Assembly (NCBI RefSeq): GCF_000332495.1
Contig: NZ_AOGW02000023.1
Coordinates: 62,001-126,000, forward strand
Direction: 5' to 3'
DNA: 64,000 nt
From: Leptospira terpstrae serovar Hualin str. LT 11-33 = ATCC 700639
GTDB taxonomy: Bacteria > Spirochaetota > Leptospiria > Leptospirales > Leptospiraceae
Below are positions 34,961 to 43,800 of this stretch, piece after piece. Made by a program: the position numbers and the translations under genes. The first letter of the stretch is position 1, and each line of letters begins with the position of its first letter. Under the pieces are notes generated by a model. That model had not been told where the DNA came from. It worked only from the letters and a program-made list of their open reading frames with translations, and searched no databases.

Positions 34961-36461
34961 ATAGTTCCACTCTTGTGTCTGCCAAAACAGAATCGCCAAA
35001 GATTACAATTCCCCTACGAGTTTGGATAGCTGTATGTTCCGAACGAGCATTCATCATCGTATCAACGACAAAGTTTTTCCTTTCTATATGATCGTATAAC
35101 TCCAAAATCCCAGACTTATAATATGTATCTACTCCACCGGTATATAAAACTTGAGAACCCGAAAACGGGACAATCGAACTTCCATTTTTGATTCTACTTG
35201 TAAATCCATTGGTTTGTGTTGTAGCATTTGATTCATTCCATGATTCAATACTACGAGAACCAACAGCTCCTCCCATCACTCCACCTAAAACTAACCGATC
35301 TCCACTGGTTGTAACGATCGCCGTGACATTCGATCTTGACGTTGGCATAAGGACTGAGATTGTATATAAGGACTGAGAGGTTAAATTCAAACTTCTGATA
35401 GTATTTATATAGTTGGCATATGGATCTGTCCGGTCCTTTCCCCCAAAGAACAAAACTCTCTGGTTCGTTGCATCATATTCCGCAAAATGAAACATAGTAT
35501 TCATTGGTAGATTTGCACTAGAAGGTAAGGTTGTTACTGATAAGTTGCGAACAGAAATATTTTCGTGGTCGTTCGCAAGAGCCGTGTGGTCTGTACCTAT
35601 TTGAAATTGTCCTCCTGAAATTAACAAATCTCCATTACTCAAACATACCATTGTATGTCCATATCGCCCTTTCTGCATTACTACAGGGAGTTCTACAACT
35701 GTTTGATCAATTCCATTTATTCTGAAAATTTTATTACTGAATTGAGAAATCAATGTGGCCGGACCAGATATTGTTTTACCACCTGAAACATAGACCACAC
35801 CTTCGGGATCTGTACAGATTGCCATTCCCATCAAACTTTGACTTAGCGAAGGAAGTAAGGAAGTGGTTCCTGTCTCTGGATTAAAAATCTCAACAGTTGC
35901 TACAGTGTTACCTGAAATAGAAACACCACCAACCAATAGAATCCTACCATCATTTAAAAGTTTAGATGTGATCTGACCTTTGGCTTCGGAAATATTTCCT
36001 ATATAACGAGGATAAGGAAATTTAAAATCGAATTGTTTTCCATTAAATGCATATTCAACTAGTGAGTTTGGCTTTTGAATGAATATGGAAATTGGATCTC
36101 TCCACTCTGACCTTGAAGAAACAGAAAATAAAACACGGATCTTTGATTCTGAAAGTGGGAATACATCTCTTAATACCAAATCATTGGCATAATGATTTGA
36201 AATATGAAAATGGCTTTTATTAAAATGGGAAGCTACAGGTTTACTCAAATCTAAATCTAAGATTTCAGTATTCACAAAAGAAGGGTAATCACTCGATTGG
36301 TATCTAGAAGTAATTTGAACTTCATCTTGGAATGCCAAGGATGTCAATACAGCAACAGAACCACCAGTTAGCGTACTTGGATCAAATATATTTTTTGATT
36401 GGTTTTCTATCTTACAATGAAAAATCAATAGAGCTAAGAATAAACTAAAAGTGCATCGCAT
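34947..36461 (-). CDS. Kelch-repeat lipoprotein 3
   Basis: The 504-residue lipoprotein has the signal RCTFSLFLALLIFHC and a mature start KIENQSKNIFDPSTLTGG, sharing the KNIFDP motif with lipoprotein 2. The N-terminal Ig-like part is shorter. Blades include DGRILLVGGVSIS, EGVVYVSGGKTIS, NGDLLISGGQFQ, NQRVLFFGGKDRT, GDRLVLGGVMGG and GSQVLYTGGVDTY. The segments between blades (TVEIFNPETGT, LPSLSQSLMGMAIC) are kelch-like. Its first 17 bases overlap the end of the caspase gene. It is likely exported to the outer membrane and may bind proteins or glycans. Confidence 0.86.
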   Translation of the reverse strand: MRCTFSLFLALLIFHCKIENQSKNIFDPSTLTGGSVAVLTSLAFQDEVQITSRYQSSDYPSFVNTEILDLDLSKPVASHFNKSHFHISNHYANDLVLRDVFPLSESKIRVLFSVSSRSEWRDPISIFIQKPNSLVEYAFNGKQFDFKFPYPRYIGNISEAKGQITSKLLNDGRILLVGGVSISGNTVATVEIFNPETGTTSLLPSLSQSLMGMAICTDPEGVVYVSGGKTISGPATLISQFSNKIFRINGIDQTVVELPVVMQKGRYGHTMVCLSNGDLLISGGQFQIGTDHTALANDHENISVRNLSVTTLPSSANLPMNTMFHFAEYDATNQRVLFFGGKDRTDPYANYINTIRSLNLTSQSLYTISVLMPTSRSNVTAIVTTSGDRLVLGGVMGGAVGSRSIESWNESNATTQTNGFTSRIKNGSSIVPFSGSQVLYTGGVDTYYKSGILELYDHIERKNFVVDTMMNARSEHTAIQTRRGIVIFGDSVLADTRVELYGKD

Positions 36462-37746
36462 ATCCTAACTTCCCAACTCTATCTATTCCCATATACCCTT
36501 GGTTTTCCCAATGGAACTCGAGCCAAACACCCGACTTTTCCTTAGGATTGGGTCCCAACAGATAAAAATCAAACACATTTGCCGACCAAAGGATCAGAAG
36601 CATAGTCAGTGCCTGAGATAAATTGGTGCGCGAAGATTCCATTCTTTGCCTGTGCGGTTCAATTAAATAATAGTTCAATGCCACAGTTTCTGCGATCCGT
36701 GGGTTTGGTGGGAGACCCACCGCCGATTCATAACTTGCCTTATCCTGTCTATAGGTATTGTACTGATATCCTGCATAAAGGACCCCAAGGGCAAAAATAG
36801 ACATATATACTTTTCCCTTCTCTTCTTGTCCGCGAGCATACTGTCCCCAACCAGGAAATAAAAAAGAACGAAAGGCATAAGTAGGATTGTATGGATTGAA
36901 TAAAGGAGCATCCGCAAGTGAAGTCTCAGGATTGACTGCGTAAGTAAGAATCGTGTCTTCCGATTTCTCAGCATATTCCTTAGTATATGGTTTTTGTAAT
37001 TTTTGGTTAGTCTTTGACCAGTCTCGCAAAGCGGTAATGACATAATTAGACAATTCTGAGTAAGAAACCTCACCGTTAAAATTGGAATCAGCTCTTCCTT
37101 CCAATCCGTAAATCAAAAACTTAGTAAAGATTCCGTAACCGGACTTTGGGTCCTCGAAACTGGAATAACCTACTTTTGTGGAATAAAAAACGGAAACAAT
37201 TTCAGAATCTCTAAAGGAACTTCCTTCTAAAAATTTTCTTCCCTCTTCCCCTTTCCCATCTTCTGGATTTCGACAGGCATCAATAAAGAAAACCACTCGC
37301 TTTAGTTTGTATTTCCTTGTCATTTCAAGGAGTTGTTCCACAGCAATTCCTGACTCAAATGGTTTTGTGGGACTTGCATCCTCAGGAAGTAAATAAACTT
37401 TATCGTTATAATCAACAATACCATGGCCAGAAAAATAAAATACAAACAAATCATCAGGATTTGTTTCTTCTAACAAGGCCTCAAAATTACTTAGAATATT
37501 ATACTTTGTTGGAGTTGAATTTACCGAGCCCTCCTGCACCAAAGTTTGGATTCTGTTGTAAGAACCGTAACTAAATAGAATTTTGGTCATTCCCAAGGCA
37601 TCGTTTTTTGCGGTTTTTAAATCACCAAGAGTCAAATTTTTGTATTCACTTACTCCCACTACAAAACCAAATCGTTTAGACTGGGTATCAGCAAACACCA
37701 TGGCAGGAGCAGCAATAAATAAGAATATTAGAATTTTAGACTTCAT
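36445..37746 (-). CDS. Exported caspase-like (C14) protease with EF-hand loop and C-terminal membrane region
   Basis: The 433-residue protein has a cleavable-looking signal (KILIFLFIAAPAMVFAD) and then a caspase-family domain. The catalytic dyad is intact: His108 in YFSGHG and Cys158 in FFIDACRN. Residues 220-231 (DSNFNGEVSYSE) fit the EF-hand loop consensus, suggesting calcium control. The C-terminal third has AFRSFLFPGWGQYARGQEEKG, a motif of DUF5683-like membrane proteins, followed by two hydrophobic segments. It is therefore a periplasm-facing or envelope-anchored protease rather than a cytoplasmic one. It sits between an MCP-like receptor (5-base gap) and three kelch lipoproteins (17-base overlap). 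Substrate and trigger are unknown. Confidence 0.88.
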   Translation of the reverse strand: MKSKILIFLFIAAPAMVFADTQSKRFGFVVGVSEYKNLTLGDLKTAKNDALGMTKILFSYGSYNRIQTLVQEGSVNSTPTKYNILSNFEALLEETNPDDLFVFYFSGHGIVDYNDKVYLLPEDASPTKPFESGIAVEQLLEMTRKYKLKRVVFFIDACRNPEDGKGEEGRKFLEGSSFRDSEIVSVFYSTKVGYSSFEDPKSGYGIFTKFLIYGLEGRADSNFNGEVSYSELSNYVITALRDWSKTNQKLQKPYTKEYAEKSEDTILTYAVNPETSLADAPLFNPYNPTYAFRSFLFPGWGQYARGQEEKGKVYMSIFALGVLYAGYQYNTYRQDKASYESAVGLPPNPRIAETVALNYYLIEPHRQRMESSRTNLSQALTMLLILWSANVFDFYLLGPNPKEKSGVWLEFHWENQGYMGIDRVGKLGYAMHF

Positions 37747-37751
37747 TAATA

Positions 37752-39335
37752 CTACTGTTCAGCAGCTAAATCTGCAGCTTGTTTTTCCAAACTTAAAGTA
37801 TTTTCGCCAACTTTTCTAGCATTAATAACAACTTCTCGGTTGATTTCATCCATTTTTTGAACAACAGCGATCATTTGATCTTTGTCTCGATTTAATATTT
37901 TGGATTCTTGATCCAGTTCTTTTGAAATTGATTCAATTAAGTCCAGAGACTCTAATACTTCGTTATTTATATTTTTCTGAGAACTGATTTTGTTCGTTGC
38001 CGTTTTTATCACTCCACTTAGAAGCTCATATTTGGATTGGAGCGATTCTGTCTGTTGGAGTGAAACGGAAGCTAACTCAGTCCCTTCTTGGATGAATCGA
38101 TTTGAAGTTGTGATGATTTTTTTGATTTTAGTGGCGTTTTCATTGGAATTTTCAGCCAATTTTGCAACTTCTTGGGCGACCACAGCAAATCCTCGCCCAT
38201 GTTCTCCAGCCCTTGCGGCTTCAATGGAAGCATTAAGTGCAAGCAAATTTGTTCGGTCAGCTATCTCTGCCATGATATCATTTACTTCACTCACTTCTTT
38301 CTGAGATTCGTTAACAGACCGAAGCCTTTCTTCTAAATTTTTTACCGTATGTGATAGAACATTACTTCTATCTTGAAAATCACTCATATTGGAATTCAAT
38401 TCTTCCACAACAGTTCCAATTTCAGAAATGCTAAGTTTGAGCGTATCTGACTTGTGGTTTAACAAAGTGATTTGGTTGTGTTGTTTTCCTATATTATCCA
38501 CGGAAGATTGGATACTTTCTGAAAAAGAGGAAACAAACTCAGTCAATTCATGAATGGATTTATCTTGTGACTCAATTTGATTATTGAAATCCGTTGTGAT
38601 TTCACGGATTGATTTTAAAGTTTTAAATAAATCAGAACCAACTTGAACCAAATTACGATTTAAATTATCTGCTGTAGTTCTTTCCGTTTCTGCAATTTTT
38701 TGTCGGTCTTCTGACTCGTTTTTGATTTCGTTTAATAAATTTAAAACGGCAGAAGTTAAATATCCAAAACAAATTAAAAATAAAATTTTAAATACTTCAT
38801 TAGAAATACCTACCGTTCCTTTTTCACTTTGTAATCCTTCTGCTTCTTTAAATGCAACCCCTTGTCCATAACCGATCACTAAAATTAGTATCAAACAAAA
38901 AGCGGAATAGTAGGTACTCATAAGGAGAGTTCGTTTGGAAAACAAAAATGCAGAATACACCACATAAAAATAATACAAAACATAGAGAGTGGGAGATTTG
39001 ATTAAATCTGCCGCCACTGTACTGCCTCCCATTAATCCGGAAGCTGTGACCGCAAATAAAACCGTTATGTCCAAAATGATGAGTGCCTTCGGAAAAAACG
39101 CATGTAACTTTTCTTTTTTGAACAAATAGGCCTGAACCCCACCATACAAAAACATACAAGTAATCCCGACGAGATAACTCGTAGTTTGTAATGTGGTGGA
39201 AGTTTTATAGGAACCTAGGGTAGCAATGATATAGAATCCCGCCAAAAGAAACCTGACTCGATTCACGTATACAGGGCCCAATTCTACCCAGTTTTTTTTG
39301 GTTTTTTTTGATTCTAAACTAGTTCTCGTCGACAT
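37752..39335 (-). CDS. Methyl-accepting chemotaxis protein with six-span membrane sensor
   Basis: The 527-residue protein has about six membrane spans within the first 200 residues and no large periplasmic domain or HAMP, then a cytoplasmic coiled-coil signalling domain. The hairpin tip [38 protein letters not shown] is the highly conserved CheW/CheA contact region. It should relay a membrane or redox signal to the chemotaxis system. It ends five bases before the caspase-like gene, which makes it the first gene of that operon; such linkage is unusual for a chemoreceptor. Confidence 0.92.
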   Translation of the reverse strand: MSTRTSLESKKTKKNWVELGPVYVNRVRFLLAGFYIIATLGSYKTSTTLQTTSYLVGITCMFLYGGVQAYLFKKEKLHAFFPKALIILDITVLFAVTASGLMGGSTVAADLIKSPTLYVLYYFYVVYSAFLFSKRTLLMSTYYSAFCLILILVIGYGQGVAFKEAEGLQSEKGTVGISNEVFKILFLICFGYLTSAVLNLLNEIKNESEDRQKIAETERTTADNLNRNLVQVGSDLFKTLKSIREITTDFNNQIESQDKSIHELTEFVSSFSESIQSSVDNIGKQHNQITLLNHKSDTLKLSISEIGTVVEELNSNMSDFQDRSNVLSHTVKNLEERLRSVNESQKEVSEVNDIMAEIADRTNLLALNASIEAARAGEHGRGFAVVAQEVAKLAENSNENATKIKKIITTSNRFIQEGTELASVSLQQTESLQSKYELLSGVIKTATNKISSQKNINNEVLESLDLIESISKELDQESKILNRDKDQMIAVVQKMDEINREVVINARKVGENTLSLEKQAADLAAEQ

Positions 39336-39408
39336 AGGATGATGATCGAGAAAGGAAAGTGAAAGGGAAGTGATTTTCTTTTTTTACCCTCTGAAAGAAG
39401 AAACTCAG

Positions 39409-39437
39409 TTGACAAAATATAGTTTAATATTAAACTA
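39409..39437 (+). promoter_or_regulatory. Promoter with 18-bp perfect palindrome before the pirin gene
   Basis: TTGACA at 39409-39414 forms a -35 box, with TAAACT 16 bases later as a likely -10. TAGTTTAATATTAAACTA at 39420-39437 is a perfect palindrome covering the spacer and -10, and the ATG follows six bases later with no ribosome site. It looks like a repressor operator of the MarR or TetR kind on a nearly leaderless gene. Confidence 0.65.
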
Positions 39438-39443
39438 TTCAAT

Positions 39444-40181
39444 ATGGAAACATTAAAACCCAACAGCAATTCCGTAGGAAAAAAACTCCACCCAGCTTCC
39501 GAGCGTGGGCATGTCAATTTCGGATGGTTGGACAGCCACCATTCCTTTAGTTTTGGCCACTGGTACCATCCCGAAAAAACAAACTTCGGAGCACTTCGCG
39601 TACTAAACGATGACATTGTGGAACCAAGCATGGGTTTCGGAACCCATCCACACCAGAATATGGAAATTATTTCTATCCCCCTCTTTGGTGAGTTGGCCCA
39701 TAAAGATAGTACAGGTACGAATGGTATCATCCGCACAGGAGACGTACAGATTATGTCTGCAGGTTCAGGGATTATGCATTCGGAGTTCAACCACAGCAGT
39801 GAAAAAAAAGTGAATTTTTTGCAAATCTGGATCCTTCCTAAGGTGGCAGGCATCGAACCAAGGTATGCTCAAAAAACTTTTTCGGAAGCAGGCCGTGTGA
39901 ACCGATTCCAAACGGTAGTTTCTCCCATCGATGAAGAAGCCGTTTGGATCAACCAAGACGCTTACTTCTCATTGGCAACTTTGGAGCCAGGCAAAGAACT
40001 TTCTTACCAAGTCCATGCACCGGGCCAAGGAATCTTCACTTTTCTCATCCAAGGGAAACTAACAGTAGATGATACCGTTTTGGAACGTAGAGATGCCGTA
40101 GGACTTTGGGGAAAAGAAGAATATAAGTTCCATGCCGATGTGAAATCGGAACTACTCGTAATTGAAGTTCCGATGAAGTAG
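39444..40181 (+). CDS. Pirin family protein (YhhW-like)
   Basis: The 245-residue cytosolic bicupin matches pirin/YhhW. The N-domain metal ligands appear in GFGTHPHQNMEI (two His) and GSGIMHSEFNHS (His and Glu), and FGALRVLNDD and LQIWILP are typical surrounding segments. YhhW-like pirins have quercetin 2,3-dioxygenase activity in vitro, and physiological roles are unclear. The palindromic promoter indicates tight regulation by a ligand-responsive repressor that is not encoded next door. Two terminator-like hairpins follow. Confidence 0.92.
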   Translation: METLKPNSNSVGKKLHPASERGHVNFGWLDSHHSFSFGHWYHPEKTNFGALRVLNDDIVEPSMGFGTHPHQNMEIISIPLFGELAHKDSTGTNGIIRTGDVQIMSAGSGIMHSEFNHSSEKKVNFLQIWILPKVAGIEPRYAQKTFSEAGRVNRFQTVVSPIDEEAVWINQDAYFSLATLEPGKELSYQVHAPGQGIFTFLIQGKLTVDDTVLERRDAVGLWGKEEYKFHADVKSELLVIEVPMK

Positions 40182-40187
40182 AAATTC

Positions 40188-40223
40188 AAAGGAGGGATCA
40201 AACAAATCCGATTCCTCCTTTTC
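40188..40223 (+). terminator. Probable terminator after pirin gene
   Basis: AAAGGAGG (40188-40195) pairs with CCTCCTTT (40214-40221) across an 18-base loop, beginning seven bases after the pirin stop codon and ending in TTTT. The long loop makes it moderate in strength. Confidence 0.5.
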
Positions 40224-40258
40224 CCTTTGGTCCAAACCTTTTTTTAGAACCTATCTTT

Positions 40259-40283
40259 CCCCTCCCAGGGGCCTATTTTTTTT
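40259..40283 (+). terminator. Second terminator upstream of the carbonic anhydrase operon
   Basis: CCCCT and AGGGG form a short GC stem around CCC at 40259-40271 and are followed by CCTA and eight T residues. It should insulate the carbonic anhydrase operon from the pirin transcript. Confidence 0.6.
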
Positions 40284-40386
40284 CTAAATCATGCGAATTT
40301 TTTTTCGTGAATCCTTCTTCACATTAGTCAAACTTATTAAAAGTAGGATTTTCCACCCGAATGGAAAAATCGAAGGAGAACTAAAA

Positions 40387-41067
40387 ATGAAAAGTTACCA
40401 GTGGATTTTGGGCTTCGTTCTTTTTACACTTTCTTCCAATGCCTTTGCGGAAAGTAACACAAGCGTTTCGGCCGAGGAAGCCTTACAAAAGTTAATCGAT
40501 GGAAACATTAGATTCACGAGGGGAAATTCAAAACGACCTAACCAGTCTTTAGAAAGGATTCGCGAGGTATCAAAGAAACAAACTCCGTTCGCAACGATTG
40601 TCGGATGTTCTGATTCTAGAGTCCCAAACGAAATCATATTCGACCAAGGATTAGGAGATTTGTTTATCGTAAGAACAGCAGGGCAAGTGTCCACTTTTGC
40701 CTCTTGGGGATCCATAGAATTCTCTGTAGCAGTCCTCGGTGTGAACTTAGTTGTAGTTCTCGGTCATTCCAATTGTGGAGCCGTAAATGCAGCTTGTAAA
40801 GCTAATGATGTGCCTGGACATATCATAACGCTAACCAATGCAATTAAACCTGCTGCTGAGAAAACAAAACACCTCGAAGGTGATTGGTTAGAACATGCCG
40901 TAAAAGCTAACGTTGCATTACAAGTTACATCCCTTAGAAAACTAGATCCAATCCTCTCTAAACTTTACAACAATGGGCAAATCCAAATCGTCGGAGCCGT
41001 TTATGATTTAGAAACAGGAAAAGTAAGTTTTCTCGATGAAGAATATATTCTGTCAATTTCAAAGTAG
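40387..41067 (+). CDS. Exported beta-carbonic anhydrase
   Basis: The 226-residue protein has a signal peptide (KSYQWILGFVLFTLSSNAFA) and a complete beta-class carbonic anhydrase domain. Zinc ligands are Cys74, His127 and Cys130 (GCSDSRVP and LGHSNCGAVNAA), with Asp76 and Arg78 forming the usual dyad. It interconverts CO2 and bicarbonate, here in the periplasm. GAAGGAGAAC precedes the ATG at 40387; the frame extends upstream without signal character. It is first in an operon with SbtA and SbtB homologues, so it probably supplies bicarbonate at the outer face for uptake. Confidence 0.93.
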   Translation: MKSYQWILGFVLFTLSSNAFAESNTSVSAEEALQKLIDGNIRFTRGNSKRPNQSLERIREVSKKQTPFATIVGCSDSRVPNEIIFDQGLGDLFIVRTAGQVSTFASWGSIEFSVAVLGVNLVVVLGHSNCGAVNAACKANDVPGHIITLTNAIKPAAEKTKHLEGDWLEHAVKANVALQVTSLRKLDPILSKLYNNGQIQIVGAVYDLETGKVSFLDEEYILSISK

Positions 41068-41075
41068 GAAATCAC

Positions 41076-42053
41076 ATGGAAATACTAAATTCTCTGATAG
41101 CCAATCTACAAACACCAATGTTCCTAGCCTTCTTATTAGGTATTTTTGCCACTCTGATTAAAAGTGATTTAAAATTCCCTGATGGAATGTATACAGGGCT
41201 TACAATTTACTTACTCTTTGCCATTGGATTAAAAGGGGGAGTCAAACTCAACAGTACCTCAATTGAAGAATTTTACAAACCTGCGATTGTAGCTTTAATT
41301 CTTTGTATATCAATTCCTATAATCGCATACTTTTTACTTACGAAAATTGGGAAATATGATAAAGCAAATTCTGCCGCTTTAGCAGCACATTATGGATCTG
41401 TATCTGCGGTAACCTTCAGTGAGGCACTTGCATTTCTGGAATCTCTTCATATTCCATATGAAGGTTATATGCCGAGTATGTTGGCCATAATGGAAATTCC
41501 GGCAATTATAGTGGCCCTCTTTTTATTAAAAACAAACTCATCTCAAGAAAAAGAAAACTTATCATGGAAAAAAGTCACACACGAACTTTTTACCGGGAAA
41601 GGAACCTTACTCTTAATTGGTGGGCTTATCATTGGCATCTTGTCTGGTAAAAAAGGACACGAACAATTTGCCCCCTTATTCGAAGTTCCCTTTAGAGGAA
41701 TGCTAATTCTATTCTTACTAGAAGTTGGAATTGTTACCGGTCGTCGTTTATCTGACCTTAAACAAGCAGGTGTATTCTTAATAGGTTTCGGAATTCTCTT
41801 CCCTATTTGTAATGCAATGTTTGGTTTGATTCTTGGAAAATATGCAGGATTGTCAATGGGTGGTGCAACAATCCTTGCAACTCTTAGCGCAAGTGCATCT
41901 TATATTGCTGCGCCTGCTGCCATTCGGATTGCAATTCCAGAAGCTAGTCCCGCATTGTATTTAACATCGTCACTCGCGATTACATTCCCTTTCAATCTTT
42001 CGATTGGATTACCACTTTATCTTTCAGTTTCTCAATATCTTTATGGAGTTTAA
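41076..42053 (+). CDS. sbtA: SbtA-like sodium-dependent bicarbonate transporter
   Basis: The 325-residue inner-membrane protein has about ten spans and matches the SbtA (DUF897) family: KFPDGMYTGLTIYLLFAIGLKGGVKL, AALAAHYGSVSAVTFSEALAFLE, and GGATILATLSASASYIAAPAAIRIAIPEA, which form the inverted repeats with the bicarbonate and sodium site. In cyanobacteria SbtA feeds the CO2-concentrating mechanism; here, in a heterotroph, it probably serves anaplerotic carboxylation. It lies 8 bases after the carbonic anhydrase and one base before the SbtB gene. Confidence 0.92.
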   Translation: MEILNSLIANLQTPMFLAFLLGIFATLIKSDLKFPDGMYTGLTIYLLFAIGLKGGVKLNSTSIEEFYKPAIVALILCISIPIIAYFLLTKIGKYDKANSAALAAHYGSVSAVTFSEALAFLESLHIPYEGYMPSMLAIMEIPAIIVALFLLKTNSSQEKENLSWKKVTHELFTGKGTLLLIGGLIIGILSGKKGHEQFAPLFEVPFRGMLILFLLEVGIVTGRRLSDLKQAGVFLIGFGILFPICNAMFGLILGKYAGLSMGGATILATLSASASYIAAPAAIRIAIPEASPALYLTSSLAITFPFNLSIGLPLYLSVSQYLYGV

Positions 42054-42054
42054 A

Positions 42055-42357
42055 ATGAAATTGGAAAAAGCAAAATTAATTACGATTATAGCTGATGAAG
42101 CTATTCAAGATAGATTGGTTCAAGAATTAAAATCAGTTGCTGTTAAAGGATATACCATTAGCGATGCAATTGGTGAAGGGATAAATCAAAAACATCTCAC
42201 CTCTTGGGAGGGAAAAAATATACGATTGGAATCTTTGGTTTCAGAAACAAAAGCACACCGAATTTTCGAAATCATTGCTGAAAAATACATTGATAAATAC
42301 CCTATGGTAATCTTTATGAATGATGTTGAAGTAATCCGTAAAGATAGATTCAATTAG
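42055..42357 (+). CDS. sbtB: SbtB-like PII-family regulator of SbtA
   Basis: The 100-residue protein has the PII ferredoxin-like fold: an opening strand KAKLITIIADEAIQDRLVQEL, a VKGYTISDAIG segment, and a T-loop region TSWEGKNIRLESLV. SbtB binds adenyl nucleotides and gates the SbtA transporter. Its pairing with SbtA two codons away makes the assignment good even though the C-terminal Cys pair of some cyanobacterial SbtB is absent. The ATG at 42055 is right after the SbtA stop. Confidence 0.87.
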   Translation: MKLEKAKLITIIADEAIQDRLVQELKSVAVKGYTISDAIGEGINQKHLTSWEGKNIRLESLVSETKAHRIFEIIAEKYIDKYPMVIFMNDVEVIRKDRFN

Positions 42358-42373
42358 ATTCTACACTGATTAT

Positions 42374-43795
42374 TTAGAATGTATGACCAATATCTAAATA
42401 AAACAATTGGTCTTCTTTCGAGTAAGCATAGTCGAGTAGGATTACGGTTGCCTGATCCCAAATCAACCGTAATCCCACCCCTCGGGCATGTTTATAATTC
42501 AAAGTATTCACTTCACGTAATTTGTCCCAGACTCGACCCACATCATAAAAGGGAACTACACTCAACTGAAAGAACTGATCCCAAAAGGAAAAACTTCCCA
42601 CACGGTATCGTAATTCAAGATTATAAAACCCAATCACTGGACCAAAAAAACGCTCTTGCCTATACCCACGTAGAGTGTTTTGTCCCCCAAGAGCACCAAA
42701 CGGACCATCAATGGAAAAAAGATAGCGGTATTCAAAAAAAGGGACATCCCCTTCAATTTTAGTAAGAGCGACTCGCTGCGCGATAACAAACTCTTCAAAA
42801 AGCTTCGGGAAAGGTTGGTAAAAATTCTTCGCCTGAGCAAAATGTCTTATGTAATTAAAATCCGATCCTATGGTTCTTTCAGCTTTATTGATGTTGTATT
42901 CAATGAGCCAACCGCGATCAGGATCGGGTTCGTAATCTCTCGTATCATAGGCAATCCCCGCGCGTAGATAATTCAAATTTCCACCATTGATCCCAATGAT
43001 TTTACCGGAATTGGAATCTTCTGTAATTTTGGAACTATCTTCCGTTGCAGGTACTTTAATACCTGTCAAAGGTTCTCTGGCTTCCGTCGAAGTTCCATCA
43101 TACCGCCTAACAGAATTTTTCGAAAACTCTACACCACCCCAAACGCGAAACACTTGAAATATCGTTTTATCGGCAGCAAATTGTCCATAAGTAGTCTCAA
43201 ATTGATAGTCATGGTAGTGTTGGTTCGATGTGAATTCTTTTCCTGGCCCTCGATTTCTCGAATAGGAATTGGCATTTTCGAAATCGGAGTATGTGGCATT
43301 ACGAGAAATACGGCTACCATCCATATTTCGATCTTTGAAATACAGTGGCTGTAAACTCTCCGTTCCAACTCCAAAATATTGATTATAGAAACTTGCATCA
43401 TGTCCTACATAGGCCCTTAGCCTGTAAGCAGTATCGGCAAAGTATGGGGCATCCCAAGCAAGATAATTGTTTTGTGTTCCGCGATTGGTTCTGTAAATTC
43501 CCACATTGAACATATGTTCATAAGGTGTGTATTTAAACGAAGAATCCGATTTGGTTCCGTTATAAAAAATATTGGCTAGGACTCCAAGACCAGAGCCGTT
43601 CACTGCATCATTGCCAAAGAGCGGTAGACCTGTAGCATACCATCCTTCTTTTTTGTTGGCAAGTTCCTTCTCGTCTAACTTTTTAAATTCGCCAATCCAA
43701 TCAGGCACATCGGATTTTCTCTCTTCCGCATGAAGAGGAATCGATACCCATGTTGATACTATGACCAACACAGAAATCAGATTCCGAAAAAACAT
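42374..43795 (-). CDS. Omp85/BamA-like surface antigen outer-membrane protein
   Basis: The 473-residue protein has a signal peptide (LISVLVIVSTWVSIPLHA), a short N-terminal region including WYATGLPLFGNDAVNGSGLG, and a 16-strand-like barrel. LRGYRQERFFG near residue 370 is the L/VRG-F/Y lid motif of Omp85 proteins, and RAGIAYDTRDYEPDPDRGW is the usual preceding strand. There are no POTRA domains, so it is a small Omp85 relative rather than BamA. The C-terminus YLDIGHTF ends in Phe. Families of this kind are annotated DUF5982 in Leptospira as I recall. Cargo or role unknown. Confidence 0.85.
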   Translation of the reverse strand: MFFRNLISVLVIVSTWVSIPLHAEERKSDVPDWIGEFKKLDEKELANKKEGWYATGLPLFGNDAVNGSGLGVLANIFYNGTKSDSSFKYTPYEHMFNVGIYRTNRGTQNNYLAWDAPYFADTAYRLRAYVGHDASFYNQYFGVGTESLQPLYFKDRNMDGSRISRNATYSDFENANSYSRNRGPGKEFTSNQHYHDYQFETTYGQFAADKTIFQVFRVWGGVEFSKNSVRRYDGTSTEAREPLTGIKVPATEDSSKITEDSNSGKIIGINGGNLNYLRAGIAYDTRDYEPDPDRGWLIEYNINKAERTIGSDFNYIRHFAQAKNFYQPFPKLFEEFVIAQRVALTKIEGDVPFFEYRYLFSIDGPFGALGGQNTLRGYRQERFFGPVIGFYNLELRYRVGSFSFWDQFFQLSVVPFYDVGRVWDKLREVNTLNYKHARGVGLRLIWDQATVILLDYAYSKEDQLFYLDIGHTF

Positions 43796-43800
43796 TTTGT

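Noticed and set aside
36445..37746. Anti-phage caspase/gasdermin-type defence protein
   Set aside because: The protein has an export signal and no gasdermin, TPR-CHAT or CRISPR partner; an envelope role fits the neighbours better.
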